Made by a program: the position numbers and the translations under genes. Of a stretch of DNA of 64,000 bases, positions 12,819-24,821 are shown in pieces (within the stretch, counting starts at the first letter, position 1; each line of letters begins with the position of its first letter). The stretch is from Margaritispora aquatica (Eukaryota; Ascomycota; Leotiomycetes; Helotiales; Discinellaceae). The notes under the pieces were generated by a model, which saw nothing but the letters and a program-made list of their open reading frames with translations, ran no database searches and was not told the origin of the DNA. Where the stretch lies: assembly GCA_007644065.1 (NCBI GenBank), contig VJWN01000022.1:434001-498000 (forward strand), given 5' to 3'.

Positions 12819-15122
12819 TGTTGTAGCTGTGCAGAGATGATGTAGAAAAGATGAGAAATGCGGTACTTGTGAATTTAATGTACGTGTTGCATGAGAAGAG
12901 CATCGACAAATATGTATAAGAAACCTCCTGTCTCAACTCAACACTTGAATCCTGCCACCGAACTCATGCAGAATGCATCAAAGTGTGTCCAAGATGCGCC
13001 GCAACAAGCCTATTGCTCAACACACTGCTCATCGCGGAAGATTCTTTCCTCTGCTTCGTTGAAGATATCCATCTCTGGCGAAGATAAAGATTAAAACGGG
13101 GATTATGCTGAGCAAGCGCGAGTGAGATGCTGATCTCCTGAGGTCATCTTGAACGACAGGATGCGAGTTGATGATGGAGTAAGAAATGTGGATTATGAAA
13201 ATCTTTGCAGGACCAAGAAGAGCCGATAAGTGATGTTATCCACTCGGAACAACACGGCCCCTTGGGAAGCTGCGGGATAAATCGCCAGGAAGCATCGATG
13301 CGAGTCCTGGTACTTTTAGAGAAATGATCATCTTGAACCCAACTTTGGACGACAGGACTCTGGAGAGAATAGGCACACGTGATGAACCATACAGATTGCC
13401 TCGCTTGCTATTCCAAAATCTCAAACAGTAATTTTCAGACATGGCGGAGAAGCGCCTTTACCGTCTTTGCAGATGTTTGTTGATTTTTGCATGAAAAATT
13501 CCATGATCAGAATCGCAGCATTTGATTGATGCCGATCAAGTCACTCTGCCTATGAGGCGGATGTAAAGACCCTTGCGGTAGCTTAGCAAGATAACAAACG
13601 CAGTCAGCCAAAACACGGCATATATGACAGCTAAGTTTGAGGCCGGCACCATCAATGATACTGCCGGTAACCTTAATGATTATGTGGCTGAATTCTTTTT
13701 CATATGCCTATTTGCTCTAGGAATAATAAGCAGCGAAGTGGAACATGGATAGATGGTTCCACAAGCAGACGACACATTTGAAACACAACATACACCCGTT
13801 ACACTCCTTAAAGAGAGATATTGCTAAGTAAGCAATTTTATCACTCTGCTGGATGCAGAAACTCATGCTCTACTCTATTAAAGTGGAATCCAAGCTTGCC
13901 ATGCCATAATGAAAGTGCTGTCTAGGAAGCTGTGTCAGTGAATTCGGAACCCATTCGAATGAATGAAAAACAATCGCCGTCAAATGCTTAATGATGATCA
14001 TGGACAGTTTCAAAGCCTATAAGATTCCACTGAAGAGACTCATCCTCGACGTCGACGGTGCGTTTTGGTGTATCGAAAATCAACTGTTGATCGGCGGTAG
14101 TGCAATACTGTAAGACGTAATGCCAATGTCGTACTACCTGATGGGATCCATGAAAAAAAAGCACATTACAGGGTTGAAGGAAGGTGAATGAGCCTTTGAA
14201 TAGCCTTTAAGATGCATCGAAGAGGGGGTTGAGGCTGCTAAGCGGAAGCTAGTCTTCTTTCGGAAGCTCATACAGATGGCGGGCCCTCTGTCCTAAATAG
14301 GACTAAAGAAAAAAGGTTGTTTGGACCTTGTCTAAGTTTCCTCAACCTTCTCCTTCTCCTATCCAGTCGTAATCTTTCCTTTCAGCGGCTGTTATCGCTA
14401 GGAACTCACACTAGTGCACTTCCAAAGCATTATCGTGGAGCCACTTGTGTACCTTCGTACCACCCAACCTCATTTGTAAAGTACGGCCCGTCATACGACT
14501 ATGCTTTGCGTTCACCTGGTTGCCATATCAGAGAGCTTAGATGGTTTGAAGTTGGATCTATGAACTATGCGAGGAAGGGTAGTGGTATTATGGATGGCAT
14601 TGCGGGTGGCATCGCGAGTGGCTGCCTGTGCTTGAAGGCAAAGCAGATGCAGAAATCGAGGTTCTCAGTCTCTGGACTCAGGTCACTGATACTACTCCTA
14701 TGAGTCTCAAAACGGAAATCTCCCATCCGTTATTTCAAAGTTCTACTATCACACCCATCTCACATGAAACCTGCCGTTGACTAAGTGTCTGGTGTTGAGA
14801 TCAAGTTCTGTCCTCTTCCAGTGAAAGTGGCAGATTACGGCGAATTGAGTCTCGTGTGTTTTTTGTGATACACGGCGATGCCTTTCCCATTGAAGATACT
14901 CTGGAGTTTTCAAAGTTATTCAGAACATCGTCGCGCAATTCAACTAGATAAGAAGTATGTTGAGGTTTTGAATAGGTTCATCAATTACTAAAGTCCTTGT
15001 TACAAATACTCCAGATCCACCAGTAACCTTGTTATCCTTCAACGCCGGAAACAGTCATCTTCCACCGCCTACTATATTCCTTGTTCATACGTACGCTCGA
15101 ATCGACGTCTTAATACACTCAT
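12819..15122. other. Gene-poor 2.3 kb region
   Basis: No convincing gene. Open frames such as 12891-13094, 13236-13442 and 14317-14703 lack introns, domains or a supporting frame. Short stretches around 14800-15000 look faintly protein-like, but are interrupted by stops in every frame. This may be decayed coding sequence, an unrecognised non-coding transcript, or simply spacer. Confidence 0.4.
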
Positions 15123-16240
15123 TCAATCAGAGAATCTCGCCCTGCTGTTGCTAAGATGTATAGAAGGAGCCGCTGCGTTAACTAAAGATGAAGCCTTTTC
15201 TGCTGTCTCTTTGATGCCTGGGACTTCTAACTTCTCCATCGAGATCTCGGCCTTCTTGGCAACTCTTGCGGCGTTCTTACGGTTGGACATCTTTCTATAT
15301 GTTGCAATATAGAAAGAAATAAACAGTACCAAGTAGGAGCTCAGGATGGTGTCGCCTGCAATGGCAGCCCATGGTTCACCAGCACAAGTTCCCACGTGAG
15401 GGAGAGATGGAACATATGTGCTGGTGAAGTAGTCCCATGAAGCGAAGTAAACAAAGCCAAGATCAATGACAAATTGGATGATTTGAAGGCGAGTAATCCA
15501 TTGCTTCCATGACACACGGATACCACGAGCACTCTGGAAATAGTACCAATACATGACAACATGCACAGTTAAGTTCAGAGTGATTGGAACCCATGAGACA
15601 GAAGTGTGTCCGAGAAGTTGTGTATAACAAAGAAGGGCAGTCGCTGGGTGATGGTAACAGTGCAAGAAAGCTTTTTCATGTTAGCTGACATCTCTGATTC
15701 GCAAGTTATGCACTTACTCAGCGGCTTCTTCTTGACCATTAGGAAAACAGTGTCGATGAGCTCGACATACTTAGTGAGATAGTTGAGCTAAAAGTTGTCA
15801 GCTGCGCCACCTAGCGGTCAGGCATCCGAACTCACATAGTAAAGGACGACTAGTGGTTGAGTCCATCCATCTGCTCCACAAATGTTCTCATATAGACCAT
15901 GTCTCCAGAGAGTTGGGATGAGTTGCTCAGCGAAGAGAGCAAGCAATGCTCCGCTAATTGCGGTGAGCATGAGGTTGTGAATTTTGAAGAGACCATTGAG
16001 CTTCAAAGGCTCACGAGTTCTCATGAATTCTCGTCCCCCAAAGATCACTACGAGATATACTGCAATCATTGTGACAGTCTCGGTGAGTGTGGACATTGGG
16101 GTCTTCCCAGGTACGAACTTGAAGTCGTCTGCGGGGTACCCCATAACTTTCGTCCAAAGATTGTTGAAGTTTGTCCATGGCGATAGACTGATGGGACCGA
16201 TGACAGCTGAGCCATGAGTAAATCCGCTTGGGAAAGACAT
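15123..16240 (-). CDS. Very-long-chain fatty acid elongase (ELO family)
   Basis: Exons 15836-16240, 15718-15787 and 15123-15670 give 340 aa; introns are 48 and 47 nt and canonical. ELO proteins are endoplasmic-reticulum 3-ketoacyl-CoA synthases that add two carbons to acyl-CoA in the first step of elongation. Diagnostic motifs are present: [20 protein letters not shown], the histidine box TFLHCYHHP (HxxHH), [13 protein letters not shown] and a QxxQF-like stretch ([16 protein letters not shown]). About seven hydrophobic segments are visible. The C-terminal tail is Lys-rich near [14 protein letters not shown], as expected for an ER protein. Which chain length it makes cannot be told. Tsc13, acting later in the same cycle, is at 54194. 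Confidence 0.94.
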
Positions 16241-17750
16241 TTTAAAGGTGATGATACAATGGTGCTAGTTATTGGGAACGGAGTGTGAATTTGATATTGA
16301 CAATGTTTAACTTATTGAAGATTCAGATTGGCTTTGAAAAGTCTGCGAGTTGCATTATATGAACAGGATTATAAGGTTGAGGGATTGTCACGAGCTTAAT
16401 CGGTGACACCGATGATCATCCTGAGTGTTGGAATCAGGTATCCTTACTAGATGATCATTTACCTCTAAAGGACGATACGGTCAGCTTCTTTCAGTTGAGA
16501 TAGCCACTACCGTCATATGTAATCACAGATTCTACCATACAAGTAGGTAGGTATGAGAAAGCTTGAAAGGTATGGTTGGTTGTTGAGTGGTTTCGCTGAA
16601 AATTACAAAAAATTAGAAAGGTCAGAGATCTACATTTCCACTACTCTTGGATCCATCGTCAGATTAGAACAGAAATATATTGGAGGAATGATACAGCCTA
16701 CATACATGTGGTCCAGTTTTTAGCAAGGATGACCTAACATACCAATTGGAAAAATTTGCAATCCCGATGCAGCTTGTAGACGCCAACGCGAATAAGTTAG
16801 CCAAGATTTCGCTAAGCGAGAATAGCCAGTTCAACCAGTCAATGACAGATGTGGAGAGCCCCATCATAGCATCCCTCTTTCGAGGGGTCCTCTCCCAGCC
16901 TTGCTCACTACAATTGGTTGGTACAAAATCACACCGTCTCACTGCACCTGCGAAAGTGCTGTCGATCGCAGATAATCTCTCTTCCACCCACAGAGTCTTT
17001 CATAATCTTGCATAGATTCTGCGTTGAAATCTAACACAGGATCTTCTTGGCAGGCTGTTACTTGTTACCACAACATCAGATATCCACAGATCATACATCT
17101 CTCACCGTCTTAGTATCCTGTGTTCTAACGACTCCCTTCACGATTCAGATATGGCAATGTCGTTTATCCACCTTATTCACTTTCTTGTCCATGTCCTTGT
17201 CGATCAATTTCTGGAAATATCCATCCAACGTTCAACGTATCCTCAAAGGTTAATCTCAGTGCATTCAACCTTAAAGCTCCGATTCCGACTTGTTGGCACC
17301 TCGAAGTCCAAGCTTTACCGATCCAAGAAGTAATGATCACCTCCGAGATATCTCAATTGGGAGTTCCTTGTAAGGATTTAGGGTCTCCAACCATATCGCA
17401 ATCTCCCGCACAAGAATGTAACTTGCCACATCTTGATATCGTTGATCACGGTAGATCCGACTACTATTGAACTCATTCATTGTGCAGCAAGTAAGAACTT
17501 GCTACAATTCGGGACTTAAGGCACTTCCTGGTACGGCTCGATCACTCCACATTCTCAGGAATGAAATATTCCGAACACACTTTAGACTTCGGCATAAGCG
17601 AATATTCGTCGGCGGCTGACGATTCTATGATTGCCTTGTTATTTGGATAACTTCGAATTTGGTTCATAACCATCTCGATTTCCACCTCGAATGCTGATCA
17701 ACATTCAGACACAATTCACTCTCATCATATTCATATCCAAAATATCAAAT
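16241..17750. other. Intergenic 1.5 kb, no gene seen
   Basis: Divergent spacer between the elongase and the first P450, so it should contain both promoters. Open frames at 16664-16987 (minus) and 17047-17333 (plus) have no recognisable features. Confidence 0.45.
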
Positions 17751-19364
17751 ATGGGTTTCACATTACTTCATCTTGTTGGGGCAGGAACAGTCGCTGCTTT
17801 TGTTACCTCTAAGACAACATCTTATCACATCTCTGAGGTGCTTCCATTAATTTACCTCATCACGATCCCATCATACATCATCCTCTACGTTTCATACATT
17901 TATCCTTTCTACATTTCAGAACTACGACATGTTCCCACTGTCCCTGGATTCCCTTTATGGGGCCAGTTCTTCACCATCATTACCACGGAATGTGGAGTCG
18001 CTCAACGGAAATGGCATCAGGATCACGGTCCCATCATTCGATATTTCTTCCCATTTGGTGCTGAGCGTCTTTCCATCGCGGATAATGCTGCCATTCACCA
18101 GATGTGTATCAAGAACCCATACAATTACCCCAAGCCCGTCCGCGCAAAGTTGTGGATGGTCCGCATTCTTGGTGAAGGTGTCCTCTTAGCTGAAGGGTCA
18201 GAGCATGTCCATCAACGCAAAGCTCTCGCACCTGGCTTCTCAATCGCCTCCATCAGAGCACTCACTCCCGTCTTTTGGTCCAAGTCTCTCCTTCTCGCCA
18301 GCTTGTGGAAGGAAGAGATGGCCGAGTCCAAGGTTACGACTAAGTGCTTTGAGGTTCTTGAGTGGCTTAACCGCACCACTCTTGATATCATAGGTCAAGC
18401 TGGCTTCGGAACAGACATCAACTCTCTTGAGCATCCCGAGACACCACTCCGCGAGGCTTATCGTCTCGTCTTTGCTTTCGATATCGGCTCCCGCATCTTG
18501 CATGGTCTTCAAGCTTTCATCCCTAGCACCAAGCACATCCCTGCTAAGATGAATCGGGACATGGAAGAAGCGCGCTCAATCATTCTCGATAAGGCGACTG
18601 AGATCATCACAGAGAAGGAAGGTCAAGCCGCTGCTCACACGAAGCACAAAGACATCATCGCTCTTATCTCAAAAGACAACCTGAAGATGAAAGAGGCCGG
18701 AGAACAAGGTCTTTCTTTCGAGACCATGCGCGATCAAGTCATGACCTTCCTCGGTGCAGGTCACGACACTACTGCCACAGGTGTAGCCTGGACATTACAC
18801 CTCCTCTCAAAATATCCAGCCATCCAATCCAAGCTGCGCGAGGAAATCCGCACTCACCTGCCCTTCCTCTTTGATCCCTCAAAGCGCTACAACCGTGCCG
18901 AGCTCGAAAAGGCAGATGTCGACCAGATGCCGTACATGGACAATGTATGCCGCGAATCACTCCGCTATATCCCACCTATTCCCATGACAGTGCGCGAATC
19001 GATCGCCGATGACCGGCTAGGCGAATTCCATATCCCCGCTGGCACGGTCATCTACATGCTCGCCAATGCTATCAACCGATTGCCCATGTACTGGGGCCCC
19101 ACGGCTGACGAGTTTGATCCGGATCGTTGGGACAACTTGCCTGACTCATACTGCACAAATGCGTTCATGACTTTCTTGCAAGGTCCGAGGGGTTGTGTAG
19201 GCCGCAAGTTTGCGGAGACGGAAATGAAGATTCTTTTGTGCTGTTTATTGAGTTGGTATGATTTTGAGATGGACGAGAATGTCCAGGATCCTGAGACGCT
19301 GAAGATGTGGAGGTTGGTGTTGCGGCCGAGAGATGGGGTTAGTTTGAAGGTTAGAACTTTGTAG
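17751..19364 (+). CDS. Cytochrome P450 monooxygenase, intronless
   Basis: One uninterrupted exon of 537 aa from the ATG at 17751 (MGFTLLHLVG; A at -3 and G at +4). An upstream in-frame ATG at 17691 would add 20 residues but has a poorer context. The N-terminus is very hydrophobic, consistent with an ER anchor. Core P450 marks are all present: I-helix GAGHDTTA with following TGVAW, K-helix ESLR (ExxR), the PERF-like DPDRW, and the heme loop FLQGPRGCVGRKFA with the cysteine ligand. An oxygen-dependent hydroxylase is expected, needing a P450 reductase partner. The heme loop FLQGPRGC and the ITTECGVAQRKWHQDHG start resemble CYP4-like fungal families, but I cannot assign a CYP number or substrate. 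No biosynthetic partner genes flank it. Confidence 0.93.
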   Translation: MGFTLLHLVGAGTVAAFVTSKTTSYHISEVLPLIYLITIPSYIILYVSYIYPFYISELRHVPTVPGFPLWGQFFTIITTECGVAQRKWHQDHGPIIRYFFPFGAERLSIADNAAIHQMCIKNPYNYPKPVRAKLWMVRILGEGVLLAEGSEHVHQRKALAPGFSIASIRALTPVFWSKSLLLASLWKEEMAESKVTTKCFEVLEWLNRTTLDIIGQAGFGTDINSLEHPETPLREAYRLVFAFDIGSRILHGLQAFIPSTKHIPAKMNRDMEEARSIILDKATEIITEKEGQAAAHTKHKDIIALISKDNLKMKEAGEQGLSFETMRDQVMTFLGAGHDTTATGVAWTLHLLSKYPAIQSKLREEIRTHLPFLFDPSKRYNRAELEKADVDQMPYMDNVCRESLRYIPPIPMTVRESIADDRLGEFHIPAGTVIYMLANAINRLPMYWGPTADEFDPDRWDNLPDSYCTNAFMTFLQGPRGCVGRKFAETEMKILLCCLLSWYDFEMDENVQDPETLKMWRLVLRPRDGVSLKVRTL

Positions 19365-20009
19365 ATAGATTGAGTGGTGCGAGTTTGTTTGTATATTATC
19401 TGGTGTTCATGATGTGTGAGCCATCGAGCTCGAGTAATGCTATGCCAGTAATGAAATAATATGATTTCCCATAAATGCTTCACATTTTGTGATTGACTCT
19501 CACCTCCGCGATAACTACATTAGCCATAACCACAATGCAGGTTGGTATACCTAGGAACCCTCTGAGTATCTAGCACAATCATCTACCAGATTAGATACGA
19601 ATTTCTTCCTTTACTTTCAACACCTAAAATCTGTTGCATTTATATTATACAGTCTATCAGAAATTTAATTAAAGTTCATTCATCGACATCAGCATCAACA
19701 CAACTGTAATGAAACGTAAATTCCACGACCAGTAACGAAACTGAAAGACGTATAAACTAAGCTCGGGTTCACAATCTGACGGGCTCTGGTGAGGGTAATA
19801 GTTGATGGCAATATTTTTACTTCTGTTCTTAGAACAAAACACCACGTATCCAATCAGGGCAAAGAAACAGAGGTGAGGTGGTATATAAGATTGCATTGCT
19901 AACATTAGGTATCATAAATCACCTCAATTCAGTTCTCCTCTTCATCCAGTTCAGACCAACACCTGACAAATTATCAAACCTCCATCGCATAGTTCCCTTT
20001 CCACAAAGC
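19365..20009. other. Intergenic, no gene seen
   Basis: Spacer between the 3' ends of the P450 (plus) and the small secreted protein (minus). AT-rich, with no recognisable coding or repeat structure. Confidence 0.45.
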
Positions 20010-20362
20010 TCACGACGACTTCGATTCCTTCAAATCCGAATACTGTCCATTCTTCGTAACTGTAACAGGATTACACACCGCGATGCCGATGCACAGATCA
20101 TTCAAGAGATCAACATCTACAGTGGGATCCACGTCCAACGCGACGAGGTCCCGCTTTGCTGCGTTGATGTTCTGCTCATCCCTTGTTAGTTTTGGTTTAC
20201 ATTTATGGTTATCTGAGCAGTAAGATATAAAACCGAGAGTTTGGTACTGGTGAAAGACGGAGGGGAGATGTGCAGACATACTGATGCTGGGATTTGGGTC
20301 GGGAGAGCAACTGTCAGATCAAGACTGAGAAAGATGATCAGGAGCGGGAGCGTAAAATTCAT
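20010..20362 (-). CDS. Small secreted protein, 80 residues
   Basis: Two exons, 20282-20362 and 20010-20171, are joined across a 110-nt intron (donor GTATGT, acceptor GCAG after an ACTAAC branch-like site) and give 80 aa. Exon 1 is a classic signal peptide (NFTLPLLIIFLSLDLTVA, then LPTQIPAS), so the intron falls almost exactly at the junction with the mature part. The mature region is about 55-60 residues, acidic at DVDPTVDVDLLNDL, with two cysteines in DLCIGIAVCNP, enough for one disulfide. It is too short for a standard gene call. I recognise no family. A wall-associated or effector-like role is possible but unproven; the call rests on the signal peptide, the clean splice sites and preserved frame. 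Confidence 0.6.
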
Positions 20363-22107
20363 TTTGAATATTTGATATGCGTGTTGCAGGATGCGTAGGT
20401 AGCTTCGTGTTTGTGAGATATATGATTTTTCTCGGTTTCTTCTAATGCAGAGAGAATGATGATGAGTCTTGCAAAGTCGATACTTTATGCATCCGAATAC
20501 TTTAGCAATCAACTTAACCTGCATGTTTTATGTTCACGATTTGCTTGTACCATGACCTTACCCCCATACGTCAACAAACTCGGAAACTGAGAACCCACAG
20601 TGTTTGCCATTTCGGATTAGGATCTTCAATTCAGATATGGGAGATCGTTTCCAAATCGCTTCATGACAAGGCAATAGTTTCAACTCCCGAGTCCCTGCCT
20701 CGTACGTCAGTTTATTGAATTGATAACTTTTGCCACTCCACTTTCGTTCTTGGGAAACCTGAATGTCCACTGAAAACTATCATCTCTTGTTGTTTTGTTG
20801 CAATCCTAATCAGGAAGAAGAGTGCAAACTCAAAGACTGGGAGAAACCCAAAGGGATCTCCTCTTCCTCCACTTTCGGTATCTTTCTAGCGGTTAATTTT
20901 CTCCAAAAGTTCTCCAAAAGAGCCACCGACGTCCTTCTGAGCTTTGACCCCACAATGCATTTTGATAATAGCTCCACCTGCACCGTAGATCCGAATCCAG
21001 CAAGCGGTGCACTAAACACCATTTCCAACGAAAGGAAAACAAGCACTAGTGCTGGCGCCCTGGCTCCAAGTCTCCAACCAAACGAAAATCGGATCCATCT
21101 CCAAAGACCAATCGCAACTTCGATCCCTTCCCGCGATCTACCCGTGTCCTTCCCGTCGCCCAAAAAGGAAAAGCGACTAAGGGGCTTAAGCGAGCCTGCA
21201 CTACATCTTAGAGCCGCAGATCTTTCGAACTTTCCGATTCGCTCATCAACACGGCCTCGGCTCCGTACTAGATCTTAGCTTTAGGGGAGCTAACAAAGGC
21301 AAACAAGGCTTGCCGCAGGTAAAGGTTCGCACCCGCTAAAACTCTAGGTCGGAGCCTCACATCCGTGGCAGATCTTGACACAATTGGCGGAGAGATGTGT
21401 TGGGCGCAGTGCGCTTCTAGCTTGATGTCATGTTTGCAAGCGTGTAGTCCGTTTCTTATCAATTGCAGGAGTGGGCGTCGGTGGAGCAGATCTTCATATT
21501 TACTATTATGCTTGATGGGATAAGGGTGAGGGTGAGGTAGGACATGCTAAGGAGTGGATGAGGGAACCACTGATGACGTTGATCATGATCAGCATAAAAT
21601 GGGCATTTTGAAGGTATTGTTTTCCTACACCAAATTGGGTGAAAGTGGGATGACTTTCATGCAAGACAGAAGATCCCTGGGTGTTTCCTAAACTCAGCAG
21701 GTTAATATGGCAGAGTTGTGATTCCTCCCCATGAAAGTGATTGAGCATCACTGCGATGAGATAATCTGTAACGCCTTCATAATGACGATGATACTGCCAT
21801 GGTAGAGGGCTGGTGGGATGGCTTATGTGAAGTATTGGTAACTGCCAAGGACGTGGAGAACCTTTACCACAAGCATTCTAGAGCTCCGTCAGTCCTTCTC
21901 CGTCCTCACGTGAATGGATTCCAAGCTCCTCGGCCAGAATGCAGGGTGCTGGAGCTGAAAATCAGGCCTGGGCGCGGGGCTGTCTATATTTCCTCATATC
22001 CATGTACCATATCTTCGTTTCCAGTGGTATTCCAAAGCCAGTAGTAATTTATCATCGTCGTCCCTGTGAACGAGTCTTTGTCAAGTTCTGTGCGATCAAA
22101 AGGCAGG
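20363..22107. other. Intergenic 1.7 kb with one orphan open frame
   Basis: Divergent region between the small secreted protein and the second P450, so promoters of both lie here. An ATG-initiated 171-codon frame at 20763-21278 is Ser/Pro/Arg-rich and has no domain I recognise. Without a homologue or transcript I treat it as unproven. Confidence 0.4.
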
Positions 22108-23752
22108 ATGCTCTCTATAGCCTCTCTCAGTCTTCGCTCATGGGCAATTTCCCTTGCGTTATTCCTAATCTCCTTTGTCATTTACAAGTACATCTCTATC
22201 AAGATCACAAAGAAGCAATACCTCGCCGAGTGCGTAAAGCGAGGATGCGCCCCAGCCCCAACACTGCAAAGTACCAATCTCCTCGGGACATCGGTGTTGA
22301 AGGAATCCATGAAGGCGACGAAAGAGCATCGAGGACCACAATATGTGATCGAGGCTATGAATTCAGTCGGGAAGGATGTGCACACTCTCCGCGTCCCCAT
22401 TCTCGACTACGAGCTTCTGATTACTAGAGATCCAGAGAACGTGAGAGCTATGTTCTCGACTCAGTCATCAGATTATGACATCAGCACTCGTCGCGCAGAT
22501 GCATTCATGCCTCTCCTCGGTGAAGGGATATTCACCTCCACAGGCGCACAATGGAAACACTCTCGCGCGCTCGTACGACCGCAATTCGCACGCGAGGAGA
22601 TCTCGAATCTGGACTTGGTAGACAGACATGTGCAAATCATGCAGCAAGTTCTCGCGACTGGGACGGACAAGTGGACAGAGACAGTTGATTTGCAACCGCT
22701 GTTCTTCTACTTCACACTTGATACCGCAACTGAGTTTCTTTACGGTCAATCGGTACATTCTCAATCTGCCATGGCTCCAGCACTGGCAAGAGAGTCCAAG
22801 TCCTGGATCGACGGCGCAGCATTCTCCCACCACTTTGGCGCAGCGAAGCATCTTGTCGACAAGCGCGGCGCACTGGGGAAGTTTTACTGGCTTATGCCCA
22901 TGAAGGAAATGAAAGCTCACTGTGCCGAGATCCACAAAGTTATCGATACAATGATCAGCCAGCGTCTAGCCATGAATAAGGGGAAGCGCGATTTAGGCGA
23001 GGAGAAGTCGCGAAAATTCGTCCTTCTCGACGAATTGGCTAAGGAGACGCGGGACTTGAGAGAGCTGCGGAACGAAACGCTGCATACTCTGATGGCAGGT
23101 CGTGATCCCACAGGCGCACTGCTGGGCTGGGTATTCTACTTCCTCGCACGCAATCCGGACATGTACGCCAAGCTCCGCGAGATCATCCTTGCTCAGTTCT
23201 CGCGCGACTTGTATTCTGAGATTGATTTCTCTGATCTGAGAAGGTGTGAGTATTTGAAATGGGTGTTGCATGAGGCAATTCGTATCGTGGCTGTCATCCC
23301 CATGAATGAAAGGGTGGCGTTGTGTGATACGACATTGCCGAGAGGAGGAGGCGAGGATGGCACCAAGCCGATTTTTGTGAGGAAAGGCATTCAAGTCTTG
23401 ATACCGCTGTATGCGATTCAGCATCGGCCGGATATCTGGGGTGAGAATCCTGATGTTTTTAGGCCCGAGAGGTGGGATGGGAGGCGGATTGGATGGGAGT
23501 GGATTCCTTTTGGTGGCGGTGCGAGGAAGTGTCTTGGTCGTAAGTCTTCCTGGCTTTTTTGTGTTGAGAGCGTGTGCTAACGTCAGGTTAGAACAGTTTG
23601 CGTTCACGGAGGCGAGTTATCTGATCGTGAGGTTCTTGCAGAGATTTGATAAGTGTGAGAATATGGAGAGACCAGGGAGGATTCAGTTGCATACTGCGAT
23701 TGAGAATCGAAGTGCCACGGGCGTGCAAGTAAGGTTTCATGAAGCGGTGTAA
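22108..23752 (+). CDS. Cytochrome P450, CYP52-like alkane/fatty acid hydroxylase type
   Basis: Exons 22108-23539 and 23592-23752 give 530 aa; the 52-nt intron (GTAAGT) splits the codon just after CLG of the heme loop, giving CLGQQFAFTEASY. The start is the ATG at 22108 (MLSIASLSLRSW); the in-frame extension upstream to 22066 begins with GTG and is not usable. An N-terminal membrane anchor is followed by P450 marks: I-helix AGRDPTG, K-helix EAIR, FRPERWDGRR, and the heme loop FGGGARKCLG. The overall pattern, with QRFLDIDTATEFLYGQ-like helix replaced here by FTLDTATEFLYGQS, resembles CYP52 and related fungal families that hydroxylate alkanes or fatty acids. Substrate is inference. The Pro in AGRDPTG replaces the usual Thr. 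Confidence 0.92.
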
Positions 23753-24821
23753 TCTGGCTGATGTTGTATTGGGCAATAATTCGTTGGGTTCATCTCATTG
23801 GAGATAGTGTAGATAGAGTACGGGTTTTATGAAGTTGTAGTAATCCCACTTGAATGAAGCACTTTGTTTCGTGGAATTATATTCGTATTACTTGATTGAT
23901 AGCAAGTGTGTCGCTCAGGTATATCAAGTAGACTTTTTCCTTTGGCGTTCTTTCATCGGCTCTACTGGTGAAAGTATGCTTTGGCTAAGACGTAACAGAT
24001 GAGCTGAAGCGAAATTGAAAATTTGTCAAATAGAAGATACTACATCTAGTTGGCATAATTCCGTGCATCCAACTTGCTTTTATTATGCTAATACACACTA
24101 ACAGTTCAATTTATTTAGTAGTGATAGTCAGTATTCATCGTCATATTCTACACACGCAATTGGCTTACTGTACCAGCGGTTACCGGGCGAGATTCCCATA
24201 ACAACTCCACAAGCATAAAATTTCTAACTATGTATCCCCCAAAGTATGTAGTAGTCTGGTGACGCTCAGACGGCAATCATCTTGATCCCTGAAAGCTTGG
24301 CACAACACTTTAGTTGCTGCGTTCGACATCTGCAGGTTACGAATCCTGTCTCCTTAGATGTGTTGAATTAGATCGGCCATGCAGAGCTACGTCTTTTCGA
24401 TACAGTTATGAAGCCAGTACGCCTAGCTTTAGTACTGACTTTTGGTGTTGCTCAAGCTTTCAATATTGACCAGGGGATGAAGAGCTGGAATGTGTGATCC
24501 TCGGATACCATCTTGTATTGAGCATCTTGATGTTGTACTGCAATTGTAGGTAGTAGATAGAGATAATATTCGGCTCATGGTGAAATTCTTGAGTCTTTGG
24601 AGAGCTTTGATGTGTGACCTTGAAGGCAAAAACTTTCTATGCGCAGAACATGAATGAACACCAAAAAGCAACAAGCAAGAGATCGGCTGGCTGTATACAT
24701 CCATCTGCTCCCCACCACGCTTCAACATGCCAATGACTTCAAACGATCAGCAGCACATGCAATATGAATATCATTTAATGGTGTCCTTGATATCGTCCCA
24801 GCTGATAGCAATATTTTCTTG
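23753..24821. other. Intergenic 1.1 kb, no gene seen
   Basis: Spacer between the 3' ends of the second P450 and the minus-strand methyltransferase-like gene. A short palindromic stretch around 24332-24349 resembles a tRNA T-arm, but no other tRNA part is present. Confidence 0.45.

Noticed and set aside
14317..14703. 128-codon plus-strand frame with hydrophobic start
   Set aside because: The start looks signal-like, but the rest is compositionally ordinary and has no homologue that I know or cysteine pattern.
20763..21278. 171-codon frame with an ATG
   Set aside because: Ser/Pro/Arg-rich, no domain, no splice or homologue support. It may be real, but I cannot support it.
22066..22107. Upstream extension of the second P450
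   Set aside because: It starts with GTG; the first real ATG is at 22108, which places the membrane anchor at the N-terminus.
24332..24349. T-arm-like stem and loop (GCAGG and CCTGT around TTACGAAT)
   Set aside because: No anticodon arm, D-arm or acceptor stem can be placed around it, and the loop is one base too long for a normal tRNA.
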